A stretch of 19,065 bases of DNA from Flectobacillus sp049240685 (lineage in GTDB: Bacteria; Bacteroidota; Bacteroidia; Cytophagales; Spirosomataceae): positions 1 through 19,065 of the forward strand of contig NZ_JBMLSD010000350.1 of assembly GCF_049240685.1 (NCBI RefSeq). The letters are read 5' to 3'. Position 1 is the first letter of the stretch. Each line of letters opens with the position of its first letter. A model generated the notes under the pieces. It did no database searches. It had not been told where the DNA came from and saw only the letters and a list, made by a program, of their open reading frames with translations. The position numbers and the translations under genes are program-made. Below, piece by piece: positions 1 to 7,909 of this stretch.

Positions 1-25
1 GGACAAAATAGAATTTAATTTTTGA

Positions 26-136
26 GCTTACGGCTTTCAGCTTTGAGCATTCGGCGGTGGGCTTTGTAAAAAACATGGCTGTGGTTATAAAAAACATTTT
101 AACACTCTTTGCCTTGTGCCTGTTGCCTTGTCCCTA
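26..136. repeat. Mosaic dispersed intergenic repeat, left copy
   Basis: This gene-free stretch is built from short words that recur elsewhere in the window. Bases 26-48 match the reverse complement of 18993-19015 at 18 of 23 positions. Bases 98-120 match the reverse complement of 5223-5245 at 22 of 23. Bases 116-127 are the exact reverse complement of the last 12 bases of the window (19054-19065). The words are rich in TTGTGCC/GCCTTG steps, as if built by slippage or copying. No ORF or transposase accompanies them. I infer a dispersed intergenic repeat family; its function is unknown. Confidence 0.6.
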
Positions 137-175
137 TTAAATATAATTCTGCGCTAATACTTAAGAGGGTAAATT

Positions 176-208
176 GCTAGTTCAAGACAAAGTCTCGAAC
201 TAGCTTTT
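176..208. terminator. Strong stem-loop downstream of the mprF-like gene
   Basis: Bases 176-188 pair with 192-204 to give a 13-bp stem with one G:T step and an AAA loop. On the plus strand it is followed by TTTT. On the minus strand, the direction of the mprF-like gene ending at 241, it is followed by AATTTACC, which is a weak U-tract. It is probably a terminator, possibly bidirectional or serving a plus-strand gene to the left of the window. The stem is certain; its role is inferred. Confidence 0.6.
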
Positions 209-240
209 GATAACTCATAGCAGAAAGCCAAAACTAAGAC

Positions 241-2811
241 CTAGGGTTTCATCACTTTACCCAAAGCCATAGGAAGGCTAACCAAATCATAGTGATTTTC
301 GTAGACCAGATATTTGTTGACCCATGTTGGATTAAACTTATCTTTAAAGTCTCTCAAGCCGTGATAATGACGAAACTGTTGGAGCTTTTCATAGGCAAAT
401 TTTACTGTCCATTCTGGAAAATCTTTTGGCTGGTCGATACCCGACATAGGCGCTACGCCCATGTTGAGGGCGCTCAATCCTTGTTCTTTGAGCTGGGCGA
501 TAAGGGCAATAATCAGTGCATCCATTGAACCAGAGGGGGCATCCTCCGTTTTTCTGACCAAGTCATACGTTCCTTCATTGGGTGTATAATCGGGAATGAT
601 ATTGAGAAAAGAAACGATTTTTTCATCGCTGTTTTCAATGGTAATAATGGTTTGATTTTTCAACTCATTCCAATTAAACATTCCTTGCGAAAAAACCATT
701 TCTTTTCGATCTAAAGAGCGGAGCCAGTCATCTGAAACGTGTTTGAGTTTTTGTAAAAGTCCATCTTTGATGGGCGCTTGATGAACGACCGTTTTAAAAC
801 CCTTTTTTTCCAAAGCATTCAAGGCATTTCTTAATGACTTTTTGTCTTTTCCTTCCAAAGTAAAAGTCTGTAAATTCACGATAGCCTCTTGACCGATTGG
901 TAATGATTTTTTACCAAAAGACTCAAAAAGTGATAGTTTGCTTTCATCAATTTTATAATACGCGGTTTTTAGACTATTTCTTTTACAAAAAACTTCAAAT
1001 TCGTGTAGCAACTTGCGCATACTTTCTGGAGAATCTTCACATACGGGCTCACCCAAAGCTATGGCAAAACCAGAGGCAATTTTGTAAGCAATAAATCCCT
1101 CGATTTTAGTGCCGAAAAAGAAAGTTTTATCAGTATCTACTTTGAAATGGTCGTCGGCTGTGTGACCATATTTTGCCAATAATTCAAGTGCTTTTGCTTG
1201 TTCTTCCTCATCTGAAGAATAGTGAAAAATATAAGGTTTGACAAAAGCATAAATAAGCAAACCCAAGGACAAACTTCCCAAAAGATTGATTGAATGAATA
1301 AAACCTTTGGCAAAACGAGTGACAGGAGAGACCGTTGTTTCTAGAAGGAAAAAGCTTCGTATACTGTTTTCGATGGAATTACTTAAAGAAAAGTCAATGC
1401 CAAATTCTTTTTTGTCCAAAAAGTAAAAACCAACGACGCCATAAACTAATACCATTCCTAGGATTAAACCTGCCAAGCGTAAACCAAAACTTTGCAATTT
1501 TCTATCGCTTCGTACATAGTACTGTTTTCTAGTAAAAAGTAAAATAACAAGCGTAAAAAGCGCAAAAATAGATTCTTCGTAATCAATCGCTTTGGTCAAA
1601 TGACCAACTAGCGATACAGTACTGAGCAGTACCGCCATCAACCAAGCGTTACGCTGTCCTCTCATCAAGAATGCCGCACAAATCAACATAGAAATACCCG
1701 CCATCAAAACCGCCTGATTGGATAGATGTACCGTGGCAACAGGTAGGAAATTTTCTAATAATTGAAGACGTTCAACAAGGGGAGGAGTGAGCACCGAAAT
1801 AATATTGACAATACCCAACAACGCCAGTAGCATGGCAGGAAGTATTCTTAGCAGGATATTTCCTCGATTCAATAAAAAACTGCCAATGCCTGCAACCAGC
1901 GGTAACCAAAACTCAAACACACGGTAAAGTATGGTGATAGAAATGGCTTGGGTTTCGCTAAATCCATAAGAAGTTATCAATAAAATCATGGAAACTTCTA
2001 CCGCTCCCAAACCTCTCAAAAATGGAGAAATGACATAGAAAAGTGTTGCTATCACATAGCCCGCGATGCAACTTTCGATGCTGGCAGACAATCCTAGAGC
2101 CTTCATGGCAATACCTAAGTGTAGCATCCCCGTGATTTCAATGCCTACCGAAAAGAGTAATACCATCAGTATTTCTTTTACCGAAAAATTCCCTACATTG
2201 ATTTCTTCGGCTAACATTTCAAACTGCGGACTTACTTTGGTTAATTGCTTGTACACCCATCCTTTCTCCAGAAAAGACCAAGTTGCCCACACCAATAATG
2301 CCACAAGCACGACAATTCCCCCAAAGGCTAACCACGAACTAGTAGAGGAACTACGTGCAATGGCAAGATAGACCAAAACTGGAAATGCCACCAAGGCAAG
2401 CGAGGCTATTCCTACCACAGCATAGATATAGGAAGCAAAATTAATTCTAGTTTTACTTACTCCTTTTCTTTCAATTTCTTGATTGAAGAAGGCTAAAGAA
2501 GTAACACCACCTCCTGGCAAAAATACACTGATAAGATTTCGTTTCAGAAAGAGCTTTAGCCCATCTGTAAGTGTGATATTACTTTGTACTGCTCGAAAGG
2601 CATATACATACATGAGTCCATTGAGTAGGATATACAATACGGTGACTAATATGCCTACAAAGAAGTAACTCAAGTCAACATTTTTTACTATATCCACAGA
2701 CTGCACGATATCAGACTGTTGTTGTCGGAAGAAATATATTGCTAATAATAGAAACAAAAAAGCAAGAATTTCTTTTAAATAGTAGTTTCGAGATTTAAGG
2801 AGGTTTTTCAT
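241..2811 (-). CDS. mprF: MprF-type aminoacyl-phosphatidylglycerol flippase/synthase
   Basis: The protein has 856 residues, the size of full-length bifunctional MprF. Residues 1-530 hold roughly a dozen hydrophobic segments and the UPF0104-type flippase signature FLPGGG (98-102 region), with SPFLRGLGAVE near 262-272. Residues about 540-856 form a cytosolic DUF2156 GNAT-like domain. Its typical motifs are KYGHTADDHF (547-556), KKSLRNALNALEKKGF (657-672), DAPSGSMDAL (757-766), NMGVAPMSG (783-791) and GLRDFKDKF (818-826). The family moves an amino acid, usually lysine or alanine, from aminoacyl-tRNA onto phosphatidylglycerol and flips the product, lowering negative surface charge. Which amino acid is used cannot be told from the sequence. 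The gene lies 98 bp downstream of the AcvB/VirJ-like gene on the same strand, with no clear terminator between them, so co-transcription is likely. The ATG at 2811 is the only good start. Confidence 0.88.
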   Translation of the reverse strand: MKNLLKSRNYYLKEILAFLFLLLAIYFFRQQQSDIVQSVDIVKNVDLSYFFVGILVTVLYILLNGLMYVYAFRAVQSNITLTDGLKLFLKRNLISVFLPGGGVTSLAFFNQEIERKGVSKTRINFASYIYAVVGIASLALVAFPVLVYLAIARSSSTSSWLAFGGIVVLVALLVWATWSFLEKGWVYKQLTKVSPQFEMLAEEINVGNFSVKEILMVLLFSVGIEITGMLHLGIAMKALGLSASIESCIAGYVIATLFYVISPFLRGLGAVEVSMILLITSYGFSETQAISITILYRVFEFWLPLVAGIGSFLLNRGNILLRILPAMLLALLGIVNIISVLTPPLVERLQLLENFLPVATVHLSNQAVLMAGISMLICAAFLMRGQRNAWLMAVLLSTVSLVGHLTKAIDYEESIFALFTLVILLFTRKQYYVRSDRKLQSFGLRLAGLILGMVLVYGVVGFYFLDKKEFGIDFSLSNSIENSIRSFFLLETTVSPVTRFAKGFIHSINLLGSLSLGLLIYAFVKPYIFHYSSDEEEQAKALELLAKYGHTADDHFKVDTDKTFFFGTKIEGFIAYKIASGFAIALGEPVCEDSPESMRKLLHEFEVFCKRNSLKTAYYKIDESKLSLFESFGKKSLPIGQEAIVNLQTFTLEGKDKKSLRNALNALEKKGFKTVVHQAPIKDGLLQKLKHVSDDWLRSLDRKEMVFSQGMFNWNELKNQTIITIENSDEKIVSFLNIIPDYTPNEGTYDLVRKTEDAPSGSMDALIIALIAQLKEQGLSALNMGVAPMSGIDQPKDFPEWTVKFAYEKLQQFRHYHGLRDFKDKFNPTWVNKYLVYENHYDLVSLPMALGKVMKP

Positions 2812-2909
2812 AGAATTATGAGATTTTTTAACGGACTCAGAAATGCAATACTATTGTAAAGTTCTCATTATTAGGTAATTTGTGTATTTGCTATTCTCAG
2901 CCTTTACAC

Positions 2910-4349
2910 CTAATTTTCTAAAACTTTATTAACGATACTTGTATAGGCATTGTCAAAGTGATGTCCCCCTGGGAGAATTTCTACTTTGGCTCCTGTTTTT
3001 CTAAAAGAGTTGGTGATGTCGACATCTTCGTCGCTTCCAAATAGACAAAGTCGTTTGAAAGAATGAGATAACTCCAATTCTTTGACGACATCATAAGGGT
3101 CATTATTGCCTCCCAAACTAAGCATATCTGCCACATGAATTTCAAAATCTCCCTTAGTATCAGGTGAGAGTAGGGTTATACTAGATAGTTTTTCTCGAAG
3201 CGATTCGGGAAGTTTATTAGCAATAAATGGTGCTACGCAAGCCCCAAAAGAATACCCCATTATTCGGAATGACTTGACTTCTTTGTATTGCAAATAATAT
3301 TGCGCAATTTCTGCAATTTTCCTTGCCGTTTCTTCAGGAGTTCGAGCATTCCAGAAATATTTTTGGGAATCTATGCCTATTACAGCAATGCCTTTCTCGG
3401 CAAAAGCATTGGCAATACCTTGGTCAAAACTTGTCCAGCCGCCATCCCCCGAAAGGAAAAATACTAATTCATTACTGGCATTTGACTTCGGTTCAATAAT
3501 ATCAATAGGTAAATCTGTTTTGAGACTTACTGGTAATGCTTTTGAAGTCGTTGTTGCCAAAGAATGGTAAGCTTGTTTAAACTGAGGTAGCCAATTTCCT
3601 GTGTATGAAAATCCATGACCTACTTTGGGTAAAGTGATTAGCTGCACATTTTTGATACCTTTTAAGAAAGATGCTGTGGCATCGTAAGGACAAGTTTGGT
3701 CTTTTACCCCGTTGAGAACGATAAATGGTGCAGGAAGTTTTTCGACACGGTCAAAGTAATACGATTTGCCTTCTTTGAGTACATGATACAAAAGTCCATT
3801 GCCTTTACAAAAAGGTTTTTTGAGGTCTATGTCTGGACAAAAACCAAGCGAAATACCTCCTTTGAAAGTACCAGCTGGTGCTTGTGCAATAAGTCCGTAA
3901 ATGAATACTGCGCCATAAGAATAGCCTACAAGAATAGGTTTTTGATAAGAAGCAAAATGATATTTGCGTTGTAGCATCATGCTTAATTGCTCAAAATCTG
4001 CGGCAGGATACGAACACGCACCCTTGTCTTTTGCCATAGCAGCGGCAAAAGTTTTGGCATCAATTCCTGCCACTAAGGCTCCTTGATAGGCCAAATAACG
4101 AGCCATGCTCAATACGCCAGACTGCCAGCCTCCGTCACCCGACACGAAGAGAACCAATGAATTAGGCGTACCCGATGGATGATACATCGTTAATTTTCCG
4201 AATTTTCCATAGCGTAAACTGTCGACAAGTATGGGTTTGGAATCAGCGAAAGAGTAGGTTTTTACTTGAATGAAAAGAGTACAAGCGGTAAAGAATAGCA
4301 CCTTTTTCAAAAGCGAAATTCTTTTGAGAGTTGAAGCAATCATAGTCAT
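2910..4349 (-). CDS. acvB: AcvB/VirJ-like tandem serine hydrolase, periplasmic
   Basis: The 479-residue protein starts with a signal peptide (about 1-35) followed by two homologous alpha/beta-hydrolase domains. Domain 1 shows SGDGGW (70-75), nucleophile GYSYGA with Ser144, and likely acid and base Asp217 (NGVKD) and His245 (GHGF). Domain 2 shows SGDGGW (300-305), GYSFGA with Ser367, Asp440 or Asp442, and His463 or His464 (GGHHF). This matches the VirJ/AcvB family (bacterial virulence protein VirJ domain). AcvB of Agrobacterium is a two-domain periplasmic enzyme that hydrolyses lysyl-phosphatidylglycerol and is encoded beside the MprF homologue lpiA; a Pseudomonas relative acts on alanyl-PG. 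Here the gene precedes the mprF-like gene, the reverse of the Agrobacterium order. Both triads look intact. A second ATG lies two codons in, at 4343. The family call is firm; the substrate is inferred from context. Confidence 0.85.
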   Translation of the reverse strand: MTMIASTLKRISLLKKVLFFTACTLFIQVKTYSFADSKPILVDSLRYGKFGKLTMYHPSGTPNSLVLFVSGDGGWQSGVLSMARYLAYQGALVAGIDAKTFAAAMAKDKGACSYPAADFEQLSMMLQRKYHFASYQKPILVGYSYGAVFIYGLIAQAPAGTFKGGISLGFCPDIDLKKPFCKGNGLLYHVLKEGKSYYFDRVEKLPAPFIVLNGVKDQTCPYDATASFLKGIKNVQLITLPKVGHGFSYTGNWLPQFKQAYHSLATTTSKALPVSLKTDLPIDIIEPKSNASNELVFFLSGDGGWTSFDQGIANAFAEKGIAVIGIDSQKYFWNARTPEETARKIAEIAQYYLQYKEVKSFRIMGYSFGACVAPFIANKLPESLREKLSSITLLSPDTKGDFEIHVADMLSLGGNNDPYDVVKELELSHSFKRLCLFGSDEDVDITNSFRKTGAKVEILPGGHHFDNAYTSIVNKVLEN

Positions 4350-4350
4350 G

Positions 4351-4424
4351 ACTAAATTTAGTTTTAGCGATATTTGACCCAGTTAAAGAAATATGTATGC
4401 TCGTGTAAGAGCCTAAATATTTAG
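4351..4424 (-). promoter_or_regulatory. Two related palindromes upstream of the acvB-like gene
   Basis: Bases 4351-4362 read ACTAAATTTAGT and bases 4413-4424 read CTAAATATTTAG. Both are perfect 12-bp palindromes sharing CTAAA and TTTAG half-sites, with centres 62 bp apart. The first lies one base before the start codon, where it could mask translation initiation or bind a repressor. No convincing -33/-7 pair was found here. Such dyads can arise by chance in AT-rich DNA, so an operator role is only a suggestion. Confidence 0.35.
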
Positions 4425-4585
4425 TAGATTATTGCTTCATAAGGTGATTGTTGGAAAGGAAGAAAATATAAGGCTTTGATAGATTAAACAGAGGAATGTT
4501 TAATGGGGTAGGCATTTTTTTTGAATAAAAATGCTAATTGAATTGTACATTTTGCTGAAATCGGTATTGTAACCCTTTGGATTTT
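4425..4585. other. Remainder of the acvB-like/PH-gene gap, no gene seen
   Basis: The gap between the acvB-like start (4349) and the PH-domain gene end (4676) is 326 bp. Its left part holds two palindromes and its right part a terminator, described separately. In this middle part I see AT-rich DNA without a supported ORF, RNA gene or repeat. The acvB-like promoter probably lies here but cannot be placed. Confidence 0.5.
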
Positions 4586-4629
4586 AAAAAAACAAAAAAG
4601 ATTTTCCTTTATTTCTGAAAGAAGAAATC
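4586..4629 (-). terminator. Intrinsic terminator of the PH-domain gene
   Basis: Read on the minus strand, the stem spans 4629-4600: GATTT, one bulged C, and TTCTTT pair with AAAGGA and AAATC around a 7-base loop, giving 11 pairs including one G:U. It is followed by TTTTTTGTTTTTTT (4599-4586). This is a good Rho-independent terminator 47 bases after the PH-domain gene. It separates that gene from the acvB-mprF unit. Confidence 0.65.
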
Positions 4630-4675
4630 CCAAATCCTCGATGGTTGGAAGTCATAACTTATCATTCTACACAAA

Positions 4676-5161
4676 CTAAAGGGTTAAATCCGACACAAAA
4701 CCGATGGCATCGTCGGGAGTAAGGACGATTTTTTTGTTTCCCTCAAGCTGAATCATGACAAATTTTTCACGTTGAGTAACATACCAGAGCATTGAACCTT
4801 GGTTTTTACTAGCGAAATAGCCAAAATATCCGAATAGGCCTCCAACACCGAATGTTCGGATGGCAAAACCCATTTGCTCTTTACTCAAAATTTCAACTTT
4901 TTCAATTTTTCGTCTTTCGTATTTTGCGTTGTAAAAAAGTCGATTGATGACAAGGCTGTCCTCTGTGATTTGATAGGCTCGGGGACTGTAACCCAAACTG
5001 ATTACATAAGTAGCTACGAGCAAAACAATCGTTAGTACAGTCACCCAAAAACTCTCCTGTTGAAGAATCGGGAATAGAAATACGGCCATGAAAGCAAATA
5101 ACAGCGTAACACCTATTGAGGTGATTTTTGCGAGCTTGTCTAAGGAGGCTTTGTAAATCAT
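4676..5161 (-). CDS. Small membrane protein with bacterial PH-like domain
   Basis: The 161-residue protein has two membrane helices in its first third (about 13-31 and 37-55). A soluble domain follows, beginning with RAYQITEDSLVINRLF (61-76), the typical opening strand of the bacterial PH-like families (bPH_6 type). A glycine/phenylalanine-rich stretch at 104-117 (FGVGGLFGYFGYF) and a final VMIQLEGNKKIVLTPDD (135-151) also fit that fold. The domain would face the cytosol. Relatives are mostly uncharacterised membrane proteins, so no biochemical role can be given. It is separated from the acvB-like gene by a terminator and from tamL by 210 bp, so it is probably its own transcription unit. ATG start at 5161. 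Confidence 0.7.
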   Translation of the reverse strand: MIYKASLDKLAKITSIGVTLLFAFMAVFLFPILQQESFWVTVLTIVLLVATYVISLGYSPRAYQITEDSLVINRLFYNAKYERRKIEKVEILSKEQMGFAIRTFGVGGLFGYFGYFASKNQGSMLWYVTQREKFVMIQLEGNKKIVLTPDDAIGFVSDLTL

Positions 5162-5222
5162 GGCAGCTAGAATTTAGAAGTCTAAGTAATCGTGCAGAAT
5201 TAGATTTTAATTTTGTGTGTTG

Positions 5223-5245
5223 GGCACAAGGCACAGAGTGTTAAA
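5223..5245 (-). repeat. Dispersed intergenic repeat copy
   Basis: Reverse-complemented, these 23 bases match 98-120 at 22 of 23 positions (TTTAACACTCTNTGCCTTG core). The copy sits in the 210-bp gap between tamL and the PH-domain gene. It is the same family as the repeats at both window ends. Confidence 0.6.
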
Positions 5246-5371
5246 TCGATCATTCAAATAACCGATATACTGTTAATCAATAACATTTTCCTACTTAATT
5301 AGATTACTTTAACAAGAATAAGATAGTAAAAATCAATCTTTTCCGATATTTGTCAATAGATACTCACTTCC

Positions 5372-7849
5372 TTAAAATGGATAACCAATACCAAAGTTGA
5401 GTGTTAGAGGATTGGCATAGGGTTGTTGTGGATATAGCGGATCTTTCAGATTTTCTCTCAAGAAGACCCAATTATCGCCTTTAAAAGCAGGGTCGAGTAC
5501 TCGTACTGCCCAATCAAATCTAATCACAAAAAAAGATAGGTCATATCTTAATCCGAAGCCAATATCCATGGCTATTTCTTTGTAAAACCTATTCCATTTA
5601 AAATCTGAGCCTGTCAAACCAGCGGTATTTTGGTTAGGGAATCTCCAAACATTACCCGCATCGGCAAAAAGCGCTCCGTTCAAGTCACCATAAAATCGAA
5701 GAATCTTGAAACGCAACTCTGCACTTGTTTCAAGAATAATACTTCCAGGATTATCAAATGAACCAGTAAAAGAGCCAGGCCCCAAACCTCTTGGTCGCCA
5801 TGCTCTTAAGCTATTGGGGCCACCAATGAAAAAGTTTTTCTCATAAGGTAAATCTTTATCGGCACCGTATGCATAGGCTGCACCTGTACTTAATCTGTAG
5901 GCCAGCAAGGTTTTATCACTTCTACCAATCGGAATATATTTTCGATAGTCAGCACTTATTTTTAAAAATCTGTAAAATTGTAAAGAATCTTGCAGGAGGT
6001 CTGTCAAGAAACCAAATTTGTTCCCTTTGACTAAATTCAAGGTTGTGCCTCCTGATTCTAAAAAAAGTTTAAGATATTTTCCTTGTTTGAGTTGTCCGTA
6101 AGGATTATCTGTATAAGTGTAGGTGGCACTCATACTTGAAATAAATGATTGCTGAAAACTCCTTTTAAGATTGTTGCCTAAAAGTAGCAAGCTGTCCAAA
6201 AACTTTCGGAATGCAGGGGCTTGATTGCTGGTATTTACCAAGTTGACGTCAAAGAGCGATACCTGCCAATACTTGTTTGCTGAAGGACGCCAGTTGAAAG
6301 TACTTCCGACTTTAAAGCCAAATCGGTTATATTCTTGTCGACCGATGAACTCGCCTCCGACACTAATTCGGGTTTGAGGCGAAAAATTCTCAAAACGTTG
6401 TGCTAATCCTTCTGGCAATAATATTTTAGGAATAATAAAGGATGTATTCAAGCCAAGTTCGAGGTTTCTATTGACCGAATCGGGTCGTAAAAAGCCTGCT
6501 TGTGCCTCAAAACCAAAGCGGAGTGTAGTTTCAAAAGAATTTACACTATTATTGATGTTTCGAGCTTTGAACGAGGTATTCAGGAAGGGACCAGGTACTA
6601 AATTCGTGAGACTACCTCCTGCAAATACGCTTCCTCCTGTTTCTACCGAAAATTCATATTTATCGAGTGGGCGTGCATAAATCGAGGCGTTAATCACCCC
6701 TTTGGTGGTATCCAGATTGACACGTGTAAACTGAAACTGCTCTAGGCCGTACAACTTTTTTTGTGTCTGATTTATCTTTTCCTGACTGAAAAGTTGATTT
6801 TTTCTCAAATCAATTTTTGTATCTAGCACACTCGGCGAAAACCGCTTATTGACAAAAATGTATTGAATATGTGGACTATAGACAGTATCCGCTTTTGCCT
6901 TGAAGGCATTGGCATAGGTACCATCCGAGATAAATTGGATATTACCAAAGTTGTAAGCAGTGGTGTAATTATTACTTCTGGGGACTCTGTCAGGATTCGG
7001 AATGTAGGTAATTACCTGAAGTTTTCCTGTTTGTGCAGTGTCCAAAGCATTGATTTTGATACTTAAAAAATCTTTTGAGAAGGCATAATAGCCGTTGTTT
7101 TTGAGGAGGTTTTCGATTCTATCTTTTTCGGCATTGTAGTTCTCAACGGTGAGGCGTTCTCCATTTTTTAAAAAACTCTCTTTACGATGTTTTTCGAGCA
7201 ACTGAGCAATTTTGAAATCTTTTACAACCAATGAGTCGTTCGAACCGAGTGGATAGCTTGTTCCCTCGTTTATAATATAGTTGATGGCAACACTCCCTTT
7301 TTTGATGAAAAGAGAATCTACCTTATACGAAACTTGTGTTTGGAAGAAACCATGATTTTTGTAGTAAGTCTTAATTTTTTCCACATTTTTTTCAGCATCC
7401 TCTTTGTAGAAGTAAGAAGGAGGCTCGCCGAAAGTTCTCATGGCCCAATTCCCCTCTGTAATTGCACGGGTAAGCTTTTGAGCCTTTTTTTCCTTTTTTT
7501 GAAGTAATTTATTGTACTCGTTCGAATTAATATCTAATCCTTTTATTTTTTCCTCAAAATCCTCATTTAACTTTGTAAGTTCATATTCCCACTGAAGTTT
7601 CTTTTTGGGGAAATCTTTAGAAAAAAGCTGATAAAAATACAAACCTGGCGTTATTGGCGTGCGAAGGATTTTTTTGTTAGGTTTTTGGGGTAATAAAGGC
7701 TCCAAATTCTCAGATGTGATTTTTCGGTTGCCACGAAAATTTTGAGAATAGAGCAAAGGGTCAGAAAATATGTTTGAAGTAGTACAGCCCGAAAGCCAAC
7801 TACTTATTCCGATTAATGAGAGATATATGCAAAAATGTCTCAAAGTCAT
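5372..7849 (-). CDS. tamL: TamL-like Omp85 outer-membrane assembly lipoprotein
   Basis: From the ATG at 7849 the protein has 825 residues. A TTG at 7867 would add six residues, but the signal sequence fits the ATG better. Residues 1-21 form a lipoprotein signal with lipobox LSGC (Cys22). POTRA-type domains fill roughly 40-390, including the NWAMRTFGEPP motif that precedes a POTRA in Bacteroidota TamA relatives. A beta-barrel of alternating strands follows to the C terminus. The Omp85 signature is seen as GGPNSLRAWRPRGLGPG (about 676-692), and the protein ends in Phe. Omp85 proteins insert barrel proteins into the outer membrane. The lipid anchor points to TamL, the Bacteroidota form of TamA, rather than BamA. 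No tamB partner is next to it. It is divergent from the RNA methyltransferase gene with only about 60 bp between starts, so their promoters must overlap. Confidence 0.85.
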   Translation of the reverse strand: MTLRHFCIYLSLIGISSWLSGCTTSNIFSDPLLYSQNFRGNRKITSENLEPLLPQKPNKKILRTPITPGLYFYQLFSKDFPKKKLQWEYELTKLNEDFEEKIKGLDINSNEYNKLLQKKEKKAQKLTRAITEGNWAMRTFGEPPSYFYKEDAEKNVEKIKTYYKNHGFFQTQVSYKVDSLFIKKGSVAINYIINEGTSYPLGSNDSLVVKDFKIAQLLEKHRKESFLKNGERLTVENYNAEKDRIENLLKNNGYYAFSKDFLSIKINALDTAQTGKLQVITYIPNPDRVPRSNNYTTAYNFGNIQFISDGTYANAFKAKADTVYSPHIQYIFVNKRFSPSVLDTKIDLRKNQLFSQEKINQTQKKLYGLEQFQFTRVNLDTTKGVINASIYARPLDKYEFSVETGGSVFAGGSLTNLVPGPFLNTSFKARNINNSVNSFETTLRFGFEAQAGFLRPDSVNRNLELGLNTSFIIPKILLPEGLAQRFENFSPQTRISVGGEFIGRQEYNRFGFKVGSTFNWRPSANKYWQVSLFDVNLVNTSNQAPAFRKFLDSLLLLGNNLKRSFQQSFISSMSATYTYTDNPYGQLKQGKYLKLFLESGGTTLNLVKGNKFGFLTDLLQDSLQFYRFLKISADYRKYIPIGRSDKTLLAYRLSTGAAYAYGADKDLPYEKNFFIGGPNSLRAWRPRGLGPGSFTGSFDNPGSIILETSAELRFKILRFYGDLNGALFADAGNVWRFPNQNTAGLTGSDFKWNRFYKEIAMDIGFGLRYDLSFFVIRFDWAVRVLDPAFKGDNWVFLRENLKDPLYPQQPYANPLTLNFGIGYPF

Positions 7850-7909
7850 ATTTAATATATGTAACAAGGGGGCTGATTTACAGCGACTAACCTTTTAAAA
7901 TATTGCTTT

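Noticed and set aside
1..136. Insertion sequence or CRISPR array at the repeat-rich left end
   Set aside because: There is no transposase ORF, no paired terminal repeats with a target duplication, and the repeat units are not regularly spaced.
2910..4349. VirJ-like protein as a sign of a type IV secretion system
   Set aside because: No virB/virD or mating-pair genes are present. The MprF neighbour and tandem domains fit the AcvB lipid-hydrolase role better.
4902..5234. 110-codon minus-strand ORF overlapping the PH-domain gene
   Set aside because: It is a shifted frame of the PH-domain gene extended into the upstream gap. The other frame has membrane helices and a recognisable domain.
7850..7867. 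TTG start adding six residues to TamL
   Set aside because: The ATG at 7849 gives a standard lipoprotein signal peptide, and the extra residues add nothing recognisable.
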